DNA from: Rhytidiadelphus loreus | Taxonomy: Eukaryota; Streptophyta; Bryopsida; Hypnales; Hylocomiaceae | Assembly: GCA_947034895.1 (NCBI GenBank) | Contig: OX344764.1 | Coordinates: forward strand, 1,426,001-1,490,000 | Direction: 5' to 3' | Length of the DNA: 64,000 nucleotides | Shown: piece after piece, positions 48,197-60,532 of the stretch | Layout of the letters: every line of letters begins with the position of its first letter | How positions within the stretch are numbered: the stretch's first letter is position 1 | Notes under the pieces: generated by a model | What the model saw: only the letters and a program-made list of their open reading frames with translations | The model's database searches: none | What the model was told of the DNA's origin: nothing | Translations under genes and position numbers: made by a program

Positions 48197-49000
48197 CTCC
48201 CAAGGTCCCAAGGCCTCAATTCGTCAAAAATCACTCAAAATGGCCACTTTTAATGCAAACATAAAAAAGTTTAAACATTTGCTTTTTTTGCATATCCAAT
48301 CGTAGGATTTTGCACTAGACTAGTATGAAAATGTTTGGAAGAAATATCAAAAACTTTGACTATATCAATTAGAAGATATAAGCATTTAAAGTGAAGAAAA
48401 CTAGTTTTTTTTTGCTCGTAGCATGACTAGATTATGAGCCTTTTAATCCTCTTAATTAAAATAAATAAATTCTACTATAGATTGTGATTTAAAAAAATTT
48501 ATATTGAAAAATTGAATTGAGAGTTTGGGGGGAAGGGGATATCGTGATTTTCATTCTTTAAAAAATTGTTAAGTCAAAGTAGGTGCAAAATAGAAGGAAA
48601 AACTAAATTGTTGATATTTCTAAGAGGGAATTGGAACATACTACCTCCAATGGTGAGATTGTTCAAAAAAGAAAACTAAATCGATCGTGCAACTTTTTTT
48701 TTGGAAATTGTGAAAATTGAATTTGTAAATGAATATAAAATCAAATTTTAAACAAACTACTTCAAGTTTTTGTGAATTTTTTTGTTGCCTACCTTCACTT
48801 GTTCTAGACTTATTGTGGCATAACTTTTGCTATTGGGCACCAATTGAAATAAAAATTATATCTCGAATTATATTCCTTGAAAGCTAATTAGTTTTTCTAT
48901 CTTGAAAAGAAATTCTAAAAAATCTTGCTTAAAATTGAGATCAAAGGTTCCTACTCAAACCTTCAAGAATCCACTCAAGGGACTCTTGGAACTTTAGGGG
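48197..49000. mobile_element. TTAA-flanked element with CCCAAG ends
   Basis: Bounded by TTAA at 48193-48196 and 49001-49004. Left end CTCCCAAGGTCCCAAGGCC; right end, reverse complemented, CCCCTAAAGTTCCAAGAGTC. A diverged inverted copy lies at about 43098-43877. 804 bp, with no coding capacity. Terminal identity is only moderate. Confidence 0.45.
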
Positions 49001-49383
49001 TTAAATAAATACTATAATTTCAATGAGAACCCTATTGTTGTGCTATTAATTTCATCGAATTTCACTAATGAAGTAAGTTTTCATTGGTTTACAATTAATA
49101 TCTTGCCAATAGTTAAGTTATGATCTAATTATCTAAAGTTTGATTTAAATTCACTTACAAAGATTTGCCACATTTCTTTGCCAATATAGCTACCACTACA
49201 AAGGAGAGCCATTGCAATAACTGTCTTCTCTTTCATGGAGGTTGCAGTTTGCACTACTCGACCTGCCAACTCCAAGAGTTAATGATAATTCATCTAATTG
49301 AGCCCACCCGCAATAAGGACCTCCAAGACAATTATCAAATGAAGTCTATTTCTCTATTGAAGTTATATTGTTTTTTGTAACCA

Positions 49384-52300
49384 TCACTTCAATGTTATGG
49401 ACAAAATTGACAAAATAGAGAAAGAAAATAGAGGCAATAAAGTTGATAAAGACTCTGAATTTGTGATGGGACCATAGGATGTTGACACATGCAATTCAAT
49501 GCCAAGTTTTTTTAATAATGGAGGGAGCTTGATGGATAGATATGTACCAAATAAAAGCCGAAAAAACAACTTGATAGCACGGTGTAAACCTAGTGTCCCT
49601 GACACCAAACTAATACCAATCATAATGTTTCTGAAGAATTGTTGCCATGGAAAAACCATTAAAACATTGAATCCCCGCTCTGCTTCAAGCCCCTGCACTT
49701 GTATACCAAAGATTGCTCATTCTTAGAGGTATCTAATTTAAGGCTACTACATGCTTTCAAAACCAAATGAATTTTGAGAGCTTAGAGCTTACTTTGACTT
49801 CAGACTGAAGTAAGTTTACATGTGTACACATTGCAAATGTTGTTGCTTTCAAATTCTTCACCTCTACCGCTTGGAATTCAACTAACTTCAATGCCAAAGT
49901 AGTTGCATCTTCTCTTGTCTTCCGCAAAGTATTCACAATACCACCAATTTTAGATACACAACACGCCATAGTTGTAGCTGGTGATTGCACCTTTTTTTTG
50001 GCCCTTCTCTTTTTGCCCCTTTGGATTTCTCGATGTTTAACCAAATTCAGTACCTCTCGATGACATTCAATAGCATCTAAAACCATTAAGAATTAGGTAG
50101 TACTCCAATGGAAATCTTTATTTTCTATACCCATGATTGCAAACTCCAAACATATTGCAATAGAAAATTGTTAGAAAAAACACCTACATGATGAATACCT
50201 TTGCCTTGATTGTTTTTGTAGGTACTTGGACCAACACATGCATTCAAAGAGTGCCGCTCACTTTTGCAACTTGTAGATTCCATGTCATTTATGTCAATTG
50301 ATGCTTCCAAGTTTCCACCTTGTACATTTTCACGCGTCTCTCTTAGAATAGCTTCTTTCAACAACTTCCTTCCTTTCCTACAAATGTAGTGTTTTTTTTG
50401 GCTACAATTCATTTATTTTGTATTAAATTTACAAATCCATTATTGCTATTTTGATTCTATAAAATGAGTGATGCATTTAACAGTGATCTAATGAACACTT
50501 TGTTCCTTTCTTGATACCTGCAATGTAGGATGTTATCAAACACAAACTCTCGACATTTAGCTTCCTCCTTGCCACCATCTTCAACATCCATGTTTTTTTT
50601 TTTTGGCTTCAATGTAGGTGATCTGACCATCTCAAATCCATTTTTGGAGGATCTAACTTTTTTTTGTTGAGCTTGCAAGTTTTTAGCAACTTGCTCTTGT
50701 AATGCTTGTTGTGTCCACTTGGGTGGTGGTCCATGTCGAGTCTCAACATTAGGAGCTTCAACATGAAGAAATTGGGTGGTTGTCAAATCACTAAAATGGG
50801 AGTGATTTCTCTTAGTTGCAAATATTTTGAAGGCACTTCTATCTTTGCAATCTAGGGAGTTTCCTTGAAAAAACCCATCATCCTCTTCAAATCCATGAAC
50901 AGTCCAAGTTGTTTCTTTACCATGGCCTGTCATGTAGCTATCTACCACACACCAATTTGTGTTTCCCCATAAAGTCTCATCCTCCTCTTTTATGTTGAGC
51001 TCTAGATTTCTAATAGAGGCTTTCGACTCTTCACATGCCTGCATATATATCAAATTCTCTGATTTTTCAATATGATGTTGTAACTTCAATGTGTGATAAT
51101 TGGCATGCATTATATTACATCACTCTTAAAAATATTTGAATTGGAATTTACCTTAACATTTCTATTTGTAAAAAATAAAAACTAATTTAATAAACAAAAT
51201 GTTCATTTGTAACAAGTCTATGAAGATAGTCATTCACCAAATGAACCACCAATGTAATTTTCTCTATGTTACAAAATACACTTATATACGTAGAAAGAAG
51301 TTTACTTTGAAGACTTCTATACAATATAGAATCATTTAATTTTTAAATTCCTTCATCAATAAATTGACACTCTACTAGAAGGCCATCTTCTATAAATTTG
51401 TTCTCCTAATTCCTTAGAATGGATACTTAATAGGAAATATGAATTTTCAATAATCTAGACAACAATTTGTCACTTGTAATTTTTAAAGTTGTTCTCAAAA
51501 AACACTCTGGCATACATTCTAAGATGGAAAATAGTACAAGTCTTTTTGCAATCATTCACAAAAGGATCGTTCCTTATGCATTTGTTGAGGGTGCATTTAA
51601 CATACCCGATGGTTTGACGAACTACTTGTAGGACTTCCATCCTCTCTTATGCGGCCTCGTCCAATTCCACATCCACTATTAAAACTGCATTCACTACTAT
51701 CTTGTTGCTGGAAAAGTTTGTCCTCACATTTTGTGGCATTGTCTCCTTCAAGGCTCTCTCTAAAACTAGCCTCTCTAGAGGATGCCCTGGTCCTATATAC
51801 ATTGTCTTCACAATCTTTTTTTATTGTAACAGGTTGATTCATTTCACCTTGTTGAAGAAGAATTATTTGTTGACTATCTTGAATGTCCTTCCCACATACC
51901 ACATTTTCTACAAGGCCTACATCATGTTGAATTTGATTTGCAACCAAATTTGGCTTAGGAACCATAATTGCTTCTTCTAAAGCATTCCATTTTCCAGTTA
52001 GCACCACCTCGATTTCCAGTGACCCATTCAACCCAAGCCCAACTTTGCTAGGACTACTTCCTTGCAACTTTGAGAGAGTTGTCATTTTTGTAGTGGCATT
52101 CAATGACTTGTTGTTGCTCTCAAAATGTGCATCAAATGCTTGATCACCATTTATGTTTGTAGAATCACATTGTTCATCTTTAAAAGGATTAGCTGCCAAC
52201 CGCTTCCAAAATCCCGCTTTTAGCTCTTTATACCGCTCAAGTTCAAATGGCATCTCATAGCCATGGTTGAACCTTGATTGCTTCAACTCCTGCAATGTTT

Positions 52301-53251
52301 GCAAATAGGTTTTGGCAATTTGGTTAAAGGGTTCAGACCCCCATGGTCCACCTTCACTATTTGCATCATTAAGGAGTGATATTGATAGAGCCCTTAGGCC
52401 ACCTGGACCTGCGTGGTAGTCCAAGTCCTTATATGAGCTATTATCAAAGCAAGGGCTCCATATTGGTGGCAAATCAAGTTCATTGGAAACAATGGTTGGG
52501 CTTGACAAAGGCAACACCGAGGGAAAGACATGAACGGCACGTGCCCGCCGCTGAGCTTTTCGTGTACTCCACATACTTTCCACATCCTAAATTGAGAATT
52601 CACACATTATATTCAATGTATACTCTACAAATTTGTAGCAAAATTAAACATCATCAAATGCAATTTTTTTAATACCATGTGCCATTTTCTACTTTGCAAT
52701 TTCTCATAATGAACACTTTGGATGAGCTACCCATATTTCAAAAAGATGTACAAAAAGCCTTCTATTAGCTTGTAATCAAACGACTTTTTTTAGAAAATGA
52801 TATCATCTTTTTTATATAGCTCTAATCTAACTCCTAAAGGACTAGGGTTTTATGGTTATGAAAGATCAATTCAAATGAGCATAGTATGAAAAATGTGATT
52901 CATATAGAGTCAAAATTATAATGTAAAAGACATGATTGCAAATGTTAACCAAAAAAGAAATAAAATTGAAAAAATAAAGCCCCTATAACCCTAATTATAC
53001 TATACTAATTATAACACTCCAAATGATAGAGATAATGCATTCGAATCAAACTTTAGAAGAATATCTTGAGAGCAAGAAATGGTTTAATATATTCAAAATC
53101 AATAAATAGTAGAAACTTGGTTACTTACATGAGTAGAGAGAGAGATGATGTTTTCGGAGCCTTTTTTATCTACACCAGGAGTTGGTTGCATTGGAGAAAC
53201 TGTTGCAAGGGCACCCATATCACACCGGCGCGCAAGCCACTCAAACCACAT
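49384..53251 (-). CDS. Unrecognised six-exon gene, 798-aa putative membrane protein
   Basis: I do not recognise the family. Exons on the minus strand: 53251-53129, 52586-51606, 51038-50518, 50377-50199, 50076-49793 and 49692-49384. All borders are GT-AG and all phases agree (including phase 2 at exon 3/4 and phase 1 at 4/5), giving exactly 799 codons. The N-terminus begins MWFEWLARRCDMGALATVSP. Then comes RKAQRRARAVHVFPSVLP, a conserved-looking DLPPIWSPCF...GPGGL region, and an acidic/Ser-rich linker. Exon 3 has a Gln/Lys-rich helix (QALQEQVAKNLQAQQKK). Exon 5 has a basic cluster (RGKKRRAKKK, NLS-like) and helical sequence. Exon 6 is hydrophobic (IMIGISLVSGTLGL; LFFRLLFG), suggesting one or more C-terminal membrane segments. 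The start is the first ATG after an in-frame stop. The end of exon 6 could be intron read-through. Confidence 0.65.
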
Positions 53252-54745
53252 AATCTTGCTTGACTTCTTGCATCCCTTAGTTTGTCAATCCAAATCAACT
53301 TTATTCAATTCAATTTAATTTCTTTAAATCCATATAAAACCATCACTCAATATATCATTGCAAAACTAGGTCATTAGGGTTTTGCATGCAATCTCTTTGT
53401 CAATTGAGCTTCATAGCTAGTGGGTTGTAATGGAACAAAAGACTTCAAGAAAGTGCTTTAAGGCATGTAAAGAATTGTAGTTTTGTTGATATTTCACCAA
53501 AAAAATTAATATAAAAGAGTCTCAAAAAGAGATATGAAGGAAAGCACGTAGAATTGAAGGGGAGGAAATGGAGGGCGAAGAAGTTTCAACAATTTGAGGT
53601 GAAAGATCTCTAGGGAAGGAAAGTTGAGGCTTGTATGGCAAGTAAGTAGTGCAAGAAAGAATACCGGCCGAACATGCCATGGCCGCCAGAAGCTCCTTTT
53701 GAGGTCTTCAAATTTATATATATATATTTTTTCAAGTCTTAAAGTCTTTCCAAGATTCTTCAATACTTATTCACTTTGTCCTTTTTAAGACCTCCAAATG
53801 GCTAAGTATCGTGAAATTATTGCAATCATACCATGATTCATATGTTTGAAGTAATTTCATTATTGTAACAAATTTTTCAATTTATCAAGAATTAAATCTC
53901 GAATGATATTATATTCACTCATTTCATTTTAAATAAGTAAAAAATATAACATTAAATTTTAAAAAATTCTTTTTTTCGTAGTAATTGTACTAAGAAAAGC
54001 TAATGAATACCCTAAATTCTAAAACAATCTAGTTTTATGTCAAATTAAAGGCTTCTACTACAAGTCATCTAGGAAATCATACTATATAAAAATATCTTAT
54101 GATTATTCATTCTGGATACAAAGAGAGGAAACCTTGCATTGATAAAAGTTACTTCTACAAATATAAGTAGGTAATTGCCATCATGTACAACTATCAAGTT
54201 AAATATAGCCTTTGAAAATTTGATTGATATCATTTTGATAATTTTTGTGTTTGAATATAGTAAATGATTTTTTTAAAGACCTTGATATTTTTTTAAATTT
54301 GGTGGAAAAATTAGTTACAATATATGTATGTTAATTAGAATAGATATTAGAATACTTTTGGATTTTGAGCAAAAATAAAGGTTATAATGAAAAAATATAT
54401 ATATAAACTTGAAATCATTATTAAAGAAGAAAATACAAATGAAATAGGTAAGATATCATATTATTTGGATTCTAACACATAGAGCTTCCAATTGCAAAAA
54501 CTCTTTGAATTTTTGAATTTTTTCAAAGTTTTCAAATGTTGTGGAAATATATATTAATGGATTTTTTTTTCCAAAGATTTAATCAAAACCAGAAATGAAT
54601 ACTTTGAAAGTTACAATCAAGTTTGACTAAGGCATTTGGGGGATGCAAAGATTTTAGGAGGTTAAAGGGTTTAGTTTTAAACACAAGTTTAAGTCCTTTC
54701 AAGGCGGAGCAATTAAAGTGTGCACACCTTAAATTAACCCTCATG
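53252..54745. other. Upstream region of the six-exon gene
   Basis: Presumed promoter and 5' leader of the minus-strand gene at 49384-53251. It is AT-rich, with a TATATATATA tract at about 53717-53727. No other gene or bounded repeat is seen. Confidence 0.4.
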
Positions 54746-55067
54746 CATTAGATGATATTTGGGGCTTCCAGAAGACCGTTTCAGGCATGTTTCCTTCATT
54801 GCCCCCCCCCAGCTCGTAGTGAAGGAATGGTTGGTTGTCAAAAGAAAATAATAATAATAATAATTTTAAAATTTAAAATTTAATTCTTCAAATGCAAAAA
54901 AAATTGAATATATATTTATATATGTATATACTTTATTTTTATTTTTTTTGTTGAGAAATGAGGTGGCAGCCTCTTGGCCACATAGGATCGCTGCGATGTC
55001 ATTGCAAAAGTCATGTTCACAGCATTATAACTTGCGGTCTCTCAAAGGCCCCAAATCTCATGTAATG
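54746..55067. mobile_element. MITE with CATTA...TAATG ends, copy 2
   Basis: Left end CATTAGATGATATTTGGGGC; right end, reverse complemented, CATTACATGAGATTTGGGGC, then AGACCG on both sides. This gives a terminal inverted repeat of about 33 bp. It shares GACCGTTTCAGG with copy 1 (4152-4437) and copy 3 (57264-57572), but is diverged in the middle. No coding capacity. Confidence 0.6.
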
Positions 55068-55739
55068 AATACAAATATCTACTTTGGGATTGAAATTAAA
55101 CAAGAAAAATGTCTGAAATAGTAAGTAGCAAAAGGGCAACAACAATTTAGAGATGGTGAGCATTTTTTGTAATGGATAAGACTATAGCTTGTAATTAAAT
55201 CAAAATAATATGGAGGTCACGCTTTGTAAAGAGATAACTTTTGATAAGAATCTCTTGCAATTTACCTTTTTATTTGGAGATTATTTTGGCACTATGAATA
55301 ACTTTACTTGGTGTGAATTGGTATGAATTTGATGGTGTAGCTTTATTTGTCTGGCTTGAATTTTAGACTCATTTTAGTTACACATATGATACCATTACTT
55401 TTGAAAATTAACAAGCAATTCCATTGTATCTCCAAAATTTACACAACCAATTGTATTTTGCTTCACAAACATTTGCCGCTATGCTTAATTAAATTCTTCA
55501 TCACTTTCTCTAGCATCTCTATCTATAGAACTATAGAGCTAATAGGTTTGGTTATAGGTGTAAATACCTTAAAAAAGGTTAAATTTAGTGTTAATTTTAC
55601 AATTCAAATTTTTCTAGAAAATGAAATTGTAAGAGAAACTTAAAAAAAATAAATCCATCTTTGATTTAAAAAAATAACATTTTAGTCACCAAATGATGAA
55701 TGACTATCATTACAAAATATATTTACTAATCATAATTAT

Positions 55740-56056
55740 GGGCAATTTCGTTAATATGGCGGTATTCCATGTGCCAATTTTAGACTGCCAGGACTAAATT
55801 GTAAAAGTGACATCTAGGATAGGTATAGATTTTAGAATTTTTTGATTTATATAGAATTTAGAAATCTAGGACTAGTGTAGATTTCAGACTGAGCATATTG
55901 AATTATAAAAATGACATCTAGGATAGATGTAGATTTAAGACATCTAAAAAGGTATAAATTTCAAACATCTAATATGTTTGTACATTTCAAGCCACCCGAT
56001 TTGAATTGTAAAAATTGCCAATCTAGCGGAATGGAGCCGTTTTAACGAAATTGCCC
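55740..56056. mobile_element. MITE with GGGCAATTTCGTTAA ends
   Basis: A 317-bp element. Left end GGGCAATTTCGTTAATATGGC; right end, reverse complemented, GGGCAATTTCGTTAAAACGGC. The interior has a degenerate direct repeat (TGACATCTAGGATAG at about 55808 and 55910). I cannot define the target duplication and therefore not the superfamily. No coding capacity. Confidence 0.6.
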
Positions 56057-57263
56057 ATGGTTGAACAAATAAAGTCCAAATACAATTTTGTCAAAAAATG
56101 GCTAAAATGATGGATTTAGTTGTCCTACTAAAGAAAAAATACAAAACATTTAGGAAAATCTATAGTTGAGTTAGTCATTCCTTTTTGAGCTTATTATTGC
56201 CAAATTTCTACAAATACTTTGATTTAACTACAAGACTTTAGTAAATTTAAGGAAAAATATGATTATTTAGCCAGATTTTATAATATTTTTGTTAAAATTT
56301 TATTCTACATTACCAAATTTTTTATTATATTTAGCTACTTGAATAACAAAAATATTTTCCAAATTTTCCAAATTGATAGCTTCACTCAACTAGATTGTTG
56401 GAGCCCGCCATAAAATAATGAAAAAAGAAAGGCTAGGTTCAAGGATTTTTTCTTTGGATGATTTATCGATTGAAAGTAATACAATACTAAAAAGAAGGTG
56501 ACCAAGCACCAATAAATATAATACGAGAGTGGTACCAATTGCCAAAGGTCCATATGGATACTAAGTTAGTGCTTACATTGACTTATGGCACCACATTCTT
56601 AAATTATTCCTTTGGCACTATGCTCTTACCAAGGACTAATGTAAGAGCATGTTCAAGTGATACCTCCTCCTTCCTACTAGATATCTAGACGGAATATTTG
56701 ACAATATATATTTTCCTTTTTGCAATGGATGAAATCACTAAATTGCTACAAAATCTTCAAAAAATATTGCTCCATTTTGGTGGAATACATACATATTTGG
56801 ATGGATCTTATAATCATCCATATTTTCCATATTTCATTCATGACAATGGATGGAAGGTAGCAACACCTATAAACATCATTATATCCATAACCGTCACCTC
56901 TAAAATCTTAAAAAATGCTGAGAAGTAAATAGATGTGACTACAAGGGTGTACTACATCTAAATATTCAGACCCTAATGTTGGTATTAGGTGTATCTGTAG
57001 TGGTCTCTTTAAAAATTCACAATCTATGCTCATAGTGTCCAAAAAATACATTTGAAAGTGCATTGGAATTCTTTTTCTCTTGTTGATAGGGTCCAGTAAT
57101 TTGTTGAATATCTATTAATAGACATCATGTCCCATACCCTTAAAATTGACGGTTATGGGTGCTGCTAACTTAAAGAGCTTCATGACTCATCTGACTAATG
57201 AAAATCGCTTTTTGCACTACGCAACAAAATGAAATAAAAATAAATAAAAAATAAAAAATAAAC
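56057..57263. other. AT-rich intergenic DNA
   Basis: No gene, RNA gene or bounded repeat that I can support. ORFs are short and of low complexity. Confidence 0.5.
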
Positions 57264-57572
57264 CATTACATGTGTTTTGGCTCGCAGGGAGGGCTGCGAG
57301 TTCCCAACTCGAAACCCCCCGATAACCGCCGAAATCCGTTGTTACCTGCCTGTGCTGACCTGGCCAAGAGACGGCCAGGTCAGTTTTTTCGGAAAAAAAA
57401 AAAAAAAAAAAAAATTCAACTTTGTTTCTCATTTTAAGAACTTAAATTTTTTTTTTTTTTTTTTTTTTTTCAAAAAAAATAAAATCTGACATCGGCGTTC
57501 TTTAACTGCCGGGGGAACAGCGCCGGGAACGGCGCTGAAACAGCCCTCAAAATCCTGAAATCTCTTCTAATG
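57264..57572. mobile_element. MITE with CATTA...TAATG ends, copy 3 (inverted relative to copy 1)
   Basis: Starts CATTACATGTGTTTTGGCTC and ends ATTTCTCTTCTAATG-like sequence (CTGAAATCTCTTCTAATG), the reverse complement of copy 1 at 4152-4437. GC-rich ends surround an A-run and T-run core (about 57395-57475) that itself can pair. No coding capacity; ORFs reading through it are artefacts. Confidence 0.65.
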
Positions 57573-57690
57573 CCTGTCTGGGTTGAGTCACTTGACTGCA
57601 CTGAGTGAAAAAAGTGAAAAAAGTAGCAAAGAGTCACAGGTATGGCTTAACCTCACTCCACTAAAATGCTTCTCATTCACTTATAACTTC

Positions 57691-58140
57691 TTGGATTGAT
57701 ATGAAATTTTAACTACAAAAACTAGACTATTATGCACAATTTTTCAACAAAAATTATTGAAAATAGACCATGTATGAAGGAGTTATAAGCCGCCAAAGTT
57801 CACTGTAATGCAAAAATGTTTGGACTTTGAACTTCCTTGGATTGACATGAAAATTTTACCACAATAACTAGACCTTAAGGGGAATAAAACCCAACAAACT
57901 TTTATCAAAAACTAACATTTGATGAAAAAGTTACAAGCCCTTGAAGTTGCAGCCATCAGAATGCAGTGTGGTCAACTCAAATTGAACCTGTGAACTTTGA
58001 ATGACTTTCACAAACTCAATAAGTCTTTAATTGATCTGAAAATCTTACCACACAAACTAGACTAATATACGCAACTTTTCCAACAAATTTTTATTGAATT
58101 TGGTCATCAGATGCAAAAGTTACAACACTTTGAATTGGAC
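57691..58140. repeat. Degenerate tandem repeat, three units
   Basis: Units begin near 57691, 57836 and 58027 with TTGATATGAAA, TTGACATGAAA and TTGATCTGAAA. Each continues with ACTAGAC, CAAC.AA.TTTTTAT-like sequence and AGTTA.AA. It is followed by GGGCGTTGAGGGG-TTAA at about 58165-58185, a family-1-like MITE end, so the repeat may be the inside of an old TTAA element. Confidence 0.45.
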
Positions 58141-58405
58141 TTCTTAACTATGTGAGGCCACTTTTGAGCCCCTTGGGCGTTGAGGGGTTAAGCTCATGGT
58201 ATGGTATTCCTACATATCTGATGGATACACATATGAGGGTTTAGGGTTTAGATTCATCATGTTCTGTAACTTGGCATGCGGATACCTCTGTCGATGATCC
58301 ACTCAGAAAGGGTTTGTTATTCATGGATGATCAATCATAGTCTAACATGTATATTTTTTGATGATCATCACAGTGGATCGTCGAAGCCATTGTAAACATA
58401 CTTAA

Positions 58406-60532
58406 CCCTGGAGCGACCAGAGTCATTGGAGCAGTGCGAGGAGGCCAGAAAAGTGACAAAATTTAGAGGAACCATGTCGGCTAATTGGTGAAGCACTTGC
58501 CGAAAGTAACCGTAGGATCTTCGGAATGAACATTGATATTCCCTTTGGAAGGAGAGAAAACTGAGGAAACTGTTGTTCGCCTGAAGATCTAGAGCTTTGA
58601 CCATGAAGAATTAGGCGTTGACCTTGGCGGGCAGCTATGAACTTCAGCACAGGGCGTGACCGCATGCACAGAGAAAACCTCCGAAAATTGTGATTGAAAT
58701 TGCAGTTTCTACAGGACGATGATAGGAATGCACCCTCGAATTCCTCTCTTATCATTGACCAATGCAATGACGATTGCATAGCTTGCAATGGCCGCATCCT
58801 CGCAGTGGAAGAGGAAAAAGTGAATTTCGCATTACCTGACCATGTCCAGTGCAGAGTGCCCATCGATGAATATTGGAGTTGCCAACTGCCATGCCCGCTG
58901 TGACCACGGGAAGAAACAAAGTGCTGAGAACTAATATAATATGAGGGACATAATGACACTGTCCTACATGCTTCTGTTCTGAGTAGTTCAGTTCGTACAC
59001 GACTTCAAACACCACGCATTCCTTTCCCACCGACAGGAAGCACATGTCGATGCGTCAGAGGAGTTTCAATCCTGCGATGCATACTACTACCTTCTGAAAT
59101 CATACACGGAGAATTCAGGTGCCGCTCCAGCATAAACTTCAAACAATATTTCATACAAGTGCTTCATATTCCACATATTCTTACTGAAAATGGCATAGTT
59201 TTTGTGATGCCAACACCCACAGAAATGTACAGGAGCACGCTACAAGGAATCCAACCGAATGTGACATGCACTGCTGCATGAAGACGCCTGTTAGCAATCT
59301 GCAAGACGTAGTCATGACGTTCCGAGGACCTCCGACGTGGTCCCTGCAGGTGATCAATCATGCGGGAGTACAATTTCCCGTGCATGACTGGCGTGCAACC
59401 GTGCTCGCAGTGACAGCAGACAATGTGGTGGATTTCGAGCATGTTAAATTGTTGCCTTGCAGTACGAAGCTACTTTCCATATTCGTACATACCTGCAAGT
59501 TCACAACTGCACGATATCACTGTCGACACGTTGTACCTCCTGTGAATCAAACATGAAGTGAAAAACAGAAATACAACTCATACAATTGAACTGATGTTCA
59601 AATTCCAAATGCAGTGGACAACAAAAGGCAGTGCTGCTGCTCACCTCAATTCACATGTGCACTGCCGATATGTTGTTCCCTTGCACTGTGTTCCAACGTC
59701 CTTCTGCAGCATACATGCTTCTTTGAATTGAAGGACAGATCGTAAAAAAGGTTGTCATTCAAAATATACATGTGCAACTCGTACGCCTACAAGCATTGCC
59801 GAATATCACAAGATCGTTCCTGTACATTATATACAGAACAAGCTTCCGAAGGAGTCAATGAACACTGATTTGTTGTGCTTGACGCCATGAGCAGGGACTC
59901 CACCGTAGTGCCGAACCAGTGCCCTCATCGACGAACTCCTCCTCCAGACACTATTGCTATGATGTTGACTTCGCATAGATGTATTGTATGTCATTTCAGT
60001 ACCACTTAGTTCATGACATGACAAACTTGAGGTTTTACTTGGACGGAACTGACGACGCAAGAAACTAGTGCCGTGCAGCATTGACCTTGAACAACAGCTG
60101 GACCTCTCCGACGGTACTTCAGAATTCGAAAAAGACAGTCTCCATGGATCGTATGAGCACGAACACGAACTTCGACGACCTTTCCAGATGGAGCAGGAAA
60201 ATGTTGTGCAACAGAAGTGAAAACTAGTCCGTCTGCTGACATCGTCGTAAACAGCAGGATGGCTTCCCAAAAAAGCACAGCAAGTGCAACAAGTCGTTCT
60301 CATTCTTCTCTTCTATAATGCGTGCAGTGACATGAACATCATGATTTTCTTAAAAACTATAAAGAACCACTGGGAAGATGCTTCAATGAATCGACGTCCA
60401 AGTGTATCCCCAGCAGGAGTTTCGGAACATTCTATTTTCGTATCCGGCTGTCCACATAATTGTCGGCATTCCAATCGACACCCCATCCACCTGCAGTGCC
60501 GTCCCATGCAGACAGCAAACTGACGCCTATCA
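58406..60532. other. Non-transposase part of the piggyBac-type element
   Basis: About 2.1 kb between the terminus and the transposase stop. Balanced base composition gives open frames on both strands (for example minus 58959-58423 and 60303-59827; plus 58694-58903 and 59266-59556), but they conflict with one another and show no known motif. It could be a long 3' UTR or could hold a second, spliced gene. I cannot choose. Confidence 0.4.

Noticed and set aside
58694..58903. 69-aa plus-strand ORF in the piggyBac element
   Set aside because: Protein-like but overlapped by equally long minus-strand frames and without motif or splice support.
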